Of a stretch of DNA of 5,114 bases, positions 1-5,114 are shown piece by piece. Under the pieces are notes generated by a model. The model was not told the origin of the DNA and did no database searches. It saw only the letters and a list, made by a program, of their open reading frames with translations. Both the position numbers and the translations under genes were made by a program. Position 1 is the stretch's first letter. Every line of letters starts with the position of its first letter. The stretch covers positions 1 to 5,114 of the forward strand of contig CANCKG010000074.1 in assembly GCA_947378515.1 (NCBI GenBank), given 5' to 3'. The DNA comes from Gammaproteobacteria bacterium (GTDB taxonomy: Bacteria > Pseudomonadota > Gammaproteobacteria > CAISUE01).

Positions 1-1020
1 ACATTGAATCGCTTCTAATGCCATTTGAGTGGCTTTTTCTGCGGTAAACAGGATTACGCCAGCGGCATCTTTACGCGTTGTTTCAGAGCGATCACACGCA
101 CTGGCGACGGCATATAAATAAGCCCGTGACGCATTGAGGGTGCTGTACATATCGGCCACTTTGCCTTGAATGAATTGAAATTCACCGATGGCCTGGGAAA
201 ATTGTTTGCGTTCTTTGATATACGGTAAGACGACATCTAAGCAGGCTTGCATAATCCCAATAGGACCGGCAGCTAACACCACTCGTTCATAATCCAAGCC
301 GCTCATCAAAATTTTTACGCCGCAGTTGAGTTCACCTAAGATGTTGATCCGTGGTACGCGGCAGTGATCGAAGACGAGTTCACAGGTATTGGAACCGCGC
401 ATGCCTAATTTATCAAGTTTTTGAGCCGTGCTGAAGCCGCTCATGCCCTTTTCGATGATGAAAGCGGTGATGCCACGAGAACCGGCGTGTTTATCCGTCT
501 TGGCATAGACAATTAAAGTCTCGGCATCCGGCCCATTAGTGATCCACATTTTAGTGCCGGTTAACAGAAAATCATCGCCTTGGGCTTCGGCATAAAGTTG
601 CATTGCCACTACATCCGAGCCGGCATTGGCTTCACTCATCGCCAGGGCGCCGACATGTTCACCAGAAATAAGTTTCGGTAAATAGCGGGCTTTTTGATCC
701 GCCGTGCCATTGCGTGATAATTGATTGATGCATAAATTCGAATGGGCGCCATAACTTAAACCGACTGAGGCGGAAGCGCGACTGATTTCTTCCATCGCAA
801 TCACGTGGGCTAAATAACCCATGCCGCTACCACCGTAAGTTTCTTCGGCGGTAATGCCTAAGAAGCCTAAGTCGCCAAGAAGCGGCCATAAATCGCGTGG
901 GAAGACATTCGTGTGATCGATGTCTGACGCCCGTGGTGCGATGTGTTGTTTGGCAAATTCATAAATGGTATGGCGCAGTAAATCGATTTCTTCACCTAAA
1001 TTAAAATTAAACGCAGACAT
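1..1020 (-). CDS. ivd: Isovaleryl-CoA dehydrogenase, N-terminal 340 residues (3' partial)
   Basis: This FAD enzyme oxidises isovaleryl-CoA to 3-methylcrotonyl-CoA in leucine catabolism, donating electrons to electron-transfer flavoprotein. Translating back from the ATG at 1020 gives 340 uninterrupted codons that run off the window edge; the family is usually near 390 residues, so about 50 are missing. The N-terminal helical domain includes [14 protein letters not shown] (59-72) and [17 protein letters not shown] (85-101), typical of this enzyme. The first family signature [13 protein letters not shown] is at 127-139, followed by the FAD/beta-domain segment [13 protein letters not shown] (155-167) and [12 protein letters not shown] (205-216). 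Glu245 in [11 protein letters not shown] matches the catalytic Glu254 of human isovaleryl-CoA dehydrogenase, which sits in an internal helix rather than near the C-terminus as in most relatives. This shift strongly supports the specific assignment. The sequence ends at EAIQC, just before the expected GGNGY segment. In other bacteria (liuA/ivd) the methylcrotonyl-CoA carboxylase genes commonly follow; whether they do here lies outside the window. Confidence 0.95.
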   Translation of the reverse strand, partial: MSAFNFNLGEEIDLLRHTIYEFAKQHIAPRASDIDHTNVFPRDLWPLLGDLGFLGITAEETYGGSGMGYLAHVIAMEEISRASASVGLSYGAHSNLCINQLSRNGTADQKARYLPKLISGEHVGALAMSEANAGSDVVAMQLYAEAQGDDFLLTGTKMWITNGPDAETLIVYAKTDKHAGSRGITAFIIEKGMSGFSTAQKLDKLGMRGSNTCELVFDHCRVPRINILGELNCGVKILMSGLDYERVVLAAGPIGIMQACLDVVLPYIKERKQFSQAIGEFQFIQGKVADMYSTLNASRAYLYAVASACDRSETTRKDAAGVILFTAEKATQMALEAIQC

Positions 1021-1026
1021 GGTGGA

Positions 1027-1030
1027 TCCT
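1027..1030 (-). promoter_or_regulatory. Ribosome binding site of isovaleryl-CoA dehydrogenase, overlapping the dnaE stop
   Basis: On the minus strand the junction reads TAGGATCCACCATG. AGGA (1030-1027) starts in the TAG stop of dnaE (1031-1029) and ends 6 bases before the ATG at 1020, good Shine-Dalgarno spacing. The gap between the two genes is only 8 bases, leaving no room for a terminator or promoter. This site fixes the start of the downstream gene and points to co-translation with dnaE. Confidence 0.75.
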
Positions 1031-4000
1031 AGTATTTCATATAAATTTGTTCGTTAGAGAAAATTTGTCGTAATTGGTTTAATAATTCATCAGTGGGTTT
1101 CACTTGGAAGCGAGCACCTAGCAAACAGTCTACCATGCTGTTGTCAAACCGATAGCTTAACTGAACCGGGCAATTACCGGCGTTTTGCGTCAAACAGTTT
1201 TTGAATTCTTCGGTTAAGCATAGCTTTAATTCGTCGCTCGTGAGACGGATCATTAAGGCTTCGGCCAGTAATTCGCGGGCTTGACTCAGGGATTGCGCGC
1301 GTTTGACAGTCAAGCGAATACCACCGGAAAATTTATCATTATCAACGATGCCATCGATAATCAAGATGGTATTTTTTTGCAAAATTCCACGGCAATTGTC
1401 TAATTCTTCACTAAAAATCACGCAATCGATTTTAGCACCTGCTTCATCCAACGTTGCAATCCCCATCCGATCACCCCGTTTGGTGGTGATGACTTTTAAA
1501 GCCGTTAATTGACCCGCGATAGTGACGGTTTTTTCAGAAGGGGTTAATTGACTGATATGAGCAGTGGCTAAATGGTTTAATTCATCGCCATACACCGATA
1601 AGGGATGGCCCGATAAATACCAACCCAAAGTTTCTTTTTCAAAAGCTAATAATTGACTGGCGGGAAATTCTTCTACTAACACATAATCCGGCGTGTGTTC
1701 GTGGGCTAGTGCACCAAATAAATCGCCTTGATTGCCTAATTTTGTTTGCTGTTCGGCGTGTTGGCAAGCGATGCTTAAACTGGCCATTAAACTGGCACGA
1801 TTAACGTTAAACCCATCGAAGCCACCGGATTTGATCAAACCTTCGAACACGCGTTTATTAACTTTGCGCAAATCGCAGCGACTGCAGAAATCAAATAAAT
1901 CGCGATAAGCGCCATTAATTGTTCGTTCGTCAATAATGCCGGCGAGTGCGGCTTCGCCAGAGCCTTTGATGGCACCTAAGCCATAGCGAATTTCAGGGCA
2001 ATCGATTTTTTCATACGAGACGGTAAATTTAATGTAATCGGTATTGATATTGGGCGCTAATACGGTCAATTGCATCGCTTGACATTCTTCGATGAATAAC
2101 ACAACTTTATCGGTATTATCCATGTCCGAGGATAAGACAGCGGCCATAAATTCCGCCGGATAATGGGTTTTTAACCAGGCCGTTTGATAGGATAATAAAG
2201 CATAAGCGGCCGAATGCGATTTATTGAAACCGTAACCTGCAAATTTTTCCATCAAATCGAAGATCGACGTTGCTAGCGCTAAGTCGACGTCACGCGCGAC
2301 CGCCCCATCGGTAAACAATTGCCGTTGCTTAGCCATTTCGGAGGCATCTTTTTTACCCATCGCTCGCCTCAGCATATCGGCGGCGCCCAAGCTAAAATTC
2401 GCTAACACTTGAGCGATTTGCATCACTTGTTCTTGATACAGAATGACGCCATAGGTGGGGCTTAAGATTTCTTCTAAATCCGGATGCGGATAAACGACTT
2501 CGGTGATACCGTGTTTACGGGAAATAAAATCATCGACCATGCCCGATTGCAAGGGGCCGGGGCGAAACAAGGCGACCAAAGCGACGATGTCTTCGAAACA
2601 ATCGGGTTTTAAGCGGCGAATGAGATCTTTCATGCCGCGGGATTCTAATTGGAATACGGCAGTCGTCGCCGCCAGTTTTAATTGCACAAAGGTCGGGGCA
2701 TCGTCGAGTAAAATTAAATTAATATCGAGCGGGGCTAATTGTTCAAGAGATCTGCGAATATTGATGTTTTTAATCGCCCAATCGATGATGGTAAGGGTTC
2801 GTAAACCTAAAAAGTCGAATTTGACTAAGCCGACCGCTTCGACATCGTTCTTATCAAATTGACTAACGAGATTGGAACCATCGGCTTCACAATACAGTGG
2901 CATGAAATCGGTCAGTTTCGAAGGCGCAATGACTACGCCACCGGCATGTTTACCAGCATTACGAACCAGTCCTTCGAGTTTTAAGGCTAAATCTATCAAG
3001 GCTTTGACGTCAGGCTCTTCATCATAGCGGCGTTGTAATTCCGCTTCTTGTTGCAGCGCCATTTCTAGCGTGATGCCAATTTCAAAGGGAATTAATTTAG
3101 CGATTTTATCGACGAAGCCATAAGGGTGGGCGAGCACCCGACCGACATCGCGAATTACCGCTTTGGCGGCCATCGAGCCATAAGTGATGATTTGTGATAC
3201 CGCTGTGCGACCGTATTTATTGGCGACATAATCGATCACCCGATCGCGACCTTCCATGCAAAAATCGACGTCAAAATCCGGCATCGACACCCGTTCGGGA
3301 TTTAAAAACCGCTCGAACAGCAGATCGTATTGTAAAGGATCGAGATCGGTAATGCCGAGAGCATAAGCGACCAAGGAACCAGCACCCGAACCACGTCCAG
3401 GACCCACGGGAATGCCATTGTCTTTCGACCATTGAATGAAATCAGCGACGATTAAAAAATAACCGGCAAAACCCATTTGATTGATGACTTTTAATTCGGT
3501 CTCAAGTCGCTGCCAATACTCCTTATCGCTAAAATCTTTGATGCGGGCGATGTGCGCATGTTCGGTTAAGAAATCCAGACGTTTTTTTAAACCTTTTTGA
3601 CTGAGGTTCGTTAAATAATCTTCGGTTGACAGTGAACCGGTCGGATAAGTGGGTAAACTGGTAATGCCGAGTTCCCAACAGACGCTGCAACGCTTGGCGA
3701 TTTCCAGGGTATTGCTAATCGCTTCGGGGAGATCACTAAAGAGTGTCAGCATTTCAGCCGGCGTGCGTAAATATTGCTGTTCGGTATAACGTCGCAAGCG
3801 GCGCGGATCATCTAAGACCACCGAATCATGGATGGCAACCCGTGCTTCATGCGCTTCAAAGTCATCTTGATTGATGAACCGCACATCGTTGGTGGCCACC
3901 AGTGGCAATTGCTGTTGATAAGCCAATGGCAAGACTTGTTGTTCGTAGGCTTGTTCGGCCGGTTTAGCCGTCCGGGATAATTCGATATATAGCCGATTTG

Positions 4001-4478
4001 GAAAAAGGGTACACCATTTTTTCAACACATCGGGGGCGGCATGCGGATTATTACTGCTTAAGCTTTGCGCTAATTCACTTTGGTAATTGACTAGCACAAT
4101 CAAGCCTTCACAATGCTGAGGCATTAACCACTCGGCGTTGATTTGTGGAATACCTTGGATTTGACCTTCCGTGTATGAACGTGATACTAATTCCGTCAAA
4201 TGGCGATAGCCTTGGCGATTTTGACACAATAAGGTACAGCGCCAAGGCTCGGTGGGTTTAATGGGATTCATGATCCATAAGTCGACACCCAAAATGGGTT
4301 TAATACCGCTTTTAAGGGCGGCTTTGTAAAATTTTACCGCCGCAAATAAATTGCTTTGATCGGTGAAAGCAATCGCCGGTGTCTGTTCGGTATTTAAGCG
4401 GTCAAATAAATCATCGAGCCGAATGACACTATCGACCAGCGAATATTCGGTATGAACGCGTAAATGAATAAAGGTCAT
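1029..4478 (-). CDS. dnaE: DNA polymerase III subunit alpha (replicative polymerase)
   Basis: This is the catalytic subunit of the chromosomal replicase, which extends primers at the fork together with the epsilon proofreader, the beta clamp and the tau-containing clamp loader. It is complete at 1149 residues (E. coli: 1160). The start aligns with the E. coli N-terminus ([13 protein letters not shown] against FVHLRVHSDYS). Domains in order: PHP (about 1-270), with metal ligands lost (Arg7 in LRVH, Gln41 in TDQSN, Arg200 in NDVRF), so no intrinsic exonuclease is expected; palm and thumb, with [10 protein letters not shown] (359-368), catalytic Asp401 and Asp403 in PDFDVDF, and Asp555 in VKFDFLGLR; fingers, with FRPGPLQSG (638-646) and the conserved [13 protein letters not shown] (748-760); helix-hairpin-helix region near [12 protein letters not shown] (833-844); clamp-binding motif QGDLF (917-921; E. 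coli QADMF); OB fold (about 984-1062); and a C-terminal tau-binding-type domain ending [18 protein letters not shown]. It is not the error-prone DnaE2/ImuC type, which lacks these C-terminal parts. It overlaps the upstream gene by 4 bases, so a promoter of its own would have to lie inside that gene; none was convincing. Confidence 0.98.
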   Translation of the reverse strand: MTFIHLRVHTEYSLVDSVIRLDDLFDRLNTEQTPAIAFTDQSNLFAAVKFYKAALKSGIKPILGVDLWIMNPIKPTEPWRCTLLCQNRQGYRHLTELVSRSYTEGQIQGIPQINAEWLMPQHCEGLIVLVNYQSELAQSLSSNNPHAAPDVLKKWCTLFPNRLYIELSRTAKPAEQAYEQQVLPLAYQQQLPLVATNDVRFINQDDFEAHEARVAIHDSVVLDDPRRLRRYTEQQYLRTPAEMLTLFSDLPEAISNTLEIAKRCSVCWELGITSLPTYPTGSLSTEDYLTNLSQKGLKKRLDFLTEHAHIARIKDFSDKEYWQRLETELKVINQMGFAGYFLIVADFIQWSKDNGIPVGPGRGSGAGSLVAYALGITDLDPLQYDLLFERFLNPERVSMPDFDVDFCMEGRDRVIDYVANKYGRTAVSQIITYGSMAAKAVIRDVGRVLAHPYGFVDKIAKLIPFEIGITLEMALQQEAELQRRYDEEPDVKALIDLALKLEGLVRNAGKHAGGVVIAPSKLTDFMPLYCEADGSNLVSQFDKNDVEAVGLVKFDFLGLRTLTIIDWAIKNINIRRSLEQLAPLDINLILLDDAPTFVQLKLAATTAVFQLESRGMKDLIRRLKPDCFEDIVALVALFRPGPLQSGMVDDFISRKHGITEVVYPHPDLEEILSPTYGVILYQEQVMQIAQVLANFSLGAADMLRRAMGKKDASEMAKQRQLFTDGAVARDVDLALATSIFDLMEKFAGYGFNKSHSAAYALLSYQTAWLKTHYPAEFMAAVLSSDMDNTDKVVLFIEECQAMQLTVLAPNINTDYIKFTVSYEKIDCPEIRYGLGAIKGSGEAALAGIIDERTINGAYRDLFDFCSRCDLRKVNKRVFEGLIKSGGFDGFNVNRASLMASLSIACQHAEQQTKLGNQGDLFGALAHEHTPDYVLVEEFPASQLLAFEKETLGWYLSGHPLSVYGDELNHLATAHISQLTPSEKTVTIAGQLTALKVITTKRGDRMGIATLDEAGAKIDCVIFSEELDNCRGILQKNTILIIDGIVDNDKFSGGIRLTVKRAQSLSQARELLAEALMIRLTSDELKLCLTEEFKNCLTQNAGNCPVQLSYRFDNSMVDCLLGARFQVKPTDELLNQLRQIFSNEQIYMKY
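4475..4478 (-). other. ATGA stop/start overlap between acyl-CoA dehydrogenase and dnaE
   Basis: On the minus strand the bases ATGA contain the dnaE start ATG (4478-4476) and the TGA stop (4477-4475) of the upstream dehydrogenase. Such overlaps usually indicate translational coupling, where a terminating ribosome reinitiates on the next gene. The two reading frames are both well supported by conserved protein sequence up to the overlap, so it is real; the coupling is inference. Confidence 0.9.
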
Positions 4479-5114
4479 TGCTCTAATAACCTTTTCGCGA
4501 TGATGGTTTGCATGATTTCATTGGTGCCTTCTAAAATTTGATGGACCCGTAAATCCCGTAAAAAGCGCTCAATTGGATAATCTTTCAAATAACCGTAACC
4601 ACCGTGTAATTGTAAAGCTTGATTGGCAATCTCAAAACATTCATCGGTCGCAAATTTTTTTGCCATTGCGCATTGAGTCACTAACTGCGGATCATGATTA
4701 TCGATCGCAGCCGCGGCGCGATAGACCATTAAGCGTGCGGCATCTAAGCGCGTTGCCATAGTCGCTAAGGTAAATTGAATATGTTGAAATTGACTTAAAT
4801 GCTTACCAAATTGCGATCGTTCTTGGACATAAGCGAGTGTTGCTTTTAAGCACGCGGCAGCGCCACCTAATGAACAAGCGGCGATATTAACGCGGCCCCC
4901 GTTTAAAGCCGTCAGGGCAATCGAAAAACCGCTATTTTCTGTGCCCAATAATTGGCTGCTCGGCACCCGGCAATTTTCAAAAAACACCATGGCGGTCGGT
5001 TGCGAATGCCAACCGAGTTTTTGTTCGAGTTTGCCAAAAGAGAGGCCAGGGCTATCTTTATCGACCAAGATGCAACTAATGCCTTTAGGGCCCAGTTCTC
5101 CAGTTCTGACCATT
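4475..5114 (-). CDS. Isobutyryl-CoA dehydrogenase-type acyl-CoA dehydrogenase, C-terminal part (5' partial)
   Basis: This is an FAD-dependent acyl-CoA dehydrogenase that probably oxidises isobutyryl-CoA to methacrylyl-CoA in valine catabolism, passing electrons to electron-transfer flavoprotein in the cytosol. The 212 residues readable from 5113 cover the middle beta domain end and the C-terminal helical domain. The Met codon at 5113 is internal: it lies in a stretch (MVRTGELGPKGISCILVDK) that closely resembles mid-protein sequence of human ACAD8, so roughly 170 N-terminal residues lie beyond the window. Visible marks are RSQFG (fragment residues 99-103, FAD contact), the second acyl-CoA dehydrogenase signature QLHGGYGYLKDY (168-179) and the catalytic base Glu195 in LEGTNEIM, the usual C-terminal position for the family. 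NGGRVNIAACSLG (71-83) and AKKFATDECF (151-160) are ACAD8-like. The stop codon overlaps the dnaE start by 4 bases. Family membership is certain; substrate preference is inferred from remembered similarity, and short branched-chain acyl-CoA in general remains possible. Confidence 0.9.
   Translation of the reverse strand, partial: MVRTGELGPKGISCILVDKDSPGLSFGKLEQKLGWHSQPTAMVFFENCRVPSSQLLGTENSGFSIALTALNGGRVNIAACSLGGAAACLKATLAYVQERSQFGKHLSQFQHIQFTLATMATRLDAARLMVYRAAAAIDNHDPQLVTQCAMAKKFATDECFEIANQALQLHGGYGYLKDYPIERFLRDLRVHQILEGTNEIMQTIIAKRLLEQ
4490..4495 (-). promoter_or_regulatory. Weak candidate ribosome binding site of dnaE
   Basis: AAAAGG lies 11 bases upstream of the dnaE ATG, inside the last codons of the upstream dehydrogenase. 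The spacing is long and the match to AGGAGG is partial; a GAG two bases before the start is too close to work well. A weak site fits initiation that depends largely on ribosomes arriving from the upstream gene. Confidence 0.4.

Noticed and set aside
54..236. Minus-strand open frame of 60 codons.
   Set aside because: It is an alternative frame inside the isovaleryl-CoA dehydrogenase gene, whose own frame is strongly conserved throughout.
1018..1029. The minus-strand string GGATCCACCATG looks like a BamHI site plus Kozak-type start, as in a cloning construct.
   Set aside because: It is flanked by a natural dnaE C-terminus and stop on one side and a normal bacterial isovaleryl-CoA dehydrogenase on the other, with similar codon use and no vector sequence. 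A chance match is more likely.
1303..1512. Plus-strand open frame of 69 codons.
   Set aside because: It is antisense to the conserved OB-fold region of dnaE and its product has no recognisable features; it is a shadow frame.
2503..2862. Plus-strand open frame of 119 codons.
   Set aside because: It lies opposite the highly conserved polymerase core of dnaE, resembles no known protein and has no clear ribosome binding site; it is a shadow frame.
4573..4761. Plus-strand open frame of 62 codons.
   Set aside because: It is antisense to the conserved C-terminal domain of the acyl-CoA dehydrogenase, with no supporting features.
4480..4800. Possible internal promoter for dnaE within the upstream gene.
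   Set aside because: No convincing pair of -35 and -10 elements with proper spacing was found on the minus strand by eye; AT-rich patches alone were not enough.
900..4820. Frequent ATCGAT and CGATCGC-like hexamers and heptamers that might be a dispersed repeat or motif.
   Set aside because: Most fall at Ile-Asp or similar codon pairs and are short palindromes expected from codon preference; there is no regular spacing or extended identity.

Overview
The window holds three protein-coding genes, all on the minus strand and packed with almost no intergenic DNA. In transcription order (right to left) they are the 3' part of an isobutyryl-CoA dehydrogenase-type acyl-CoA dehydrogenase (4475-5114, start outside the window), a complete replicative DNA polymerase III alpha subunit, dnaE (1029-4478), and the 5' part of an isovaleryl-CoA dehydrogenase (1-1020, end outside the window). 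No tRNA, rRNA, mobile element, CRISPR array, repeat family or terminator is visible, and there is no gene-free stretch longer than 8 bases.

The organism is most likely a gammaproteobacterium. The DnaE protein is of the E. coli type: it has a degenerate PHP domain, catalytic aspartates at residues 401, 403 and 555 (the same numbers as in E. coli), an internal clamp-binding motif and a tau-binding-type C-terminus. Base composition, sampled by eye, is in the middle to upper 40s % G+C. This, together with branched-chain amino acid catabolism genes, would suit a Legionella/Coxiella-like lineage among others, but that placement is a guess.

The arrangement is the main point of interest. The two dehydrogenases carry out equivalent steps of valine and leucine breakdown (isobutyryl-CoA to methacrylyl-CoA, and isovaleryl-CoA to 3-methylcrotonyl-CoA). 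The essential replicase gene sits between them, joined by an ATGA stop/start overlap on one side and an 8-base gap on the other, where the ribosome binding site of the next gene overlaps the dnaE stop codon. In E. coli and many relatives dnaE instead lies with lipid A and fatty-acid synthesis genes (lpxB-rnhB-dnaE-accA). Here the three genes look like one transcription unit. No new biochemical system is visible; the proteins are each orthodox members of known families.
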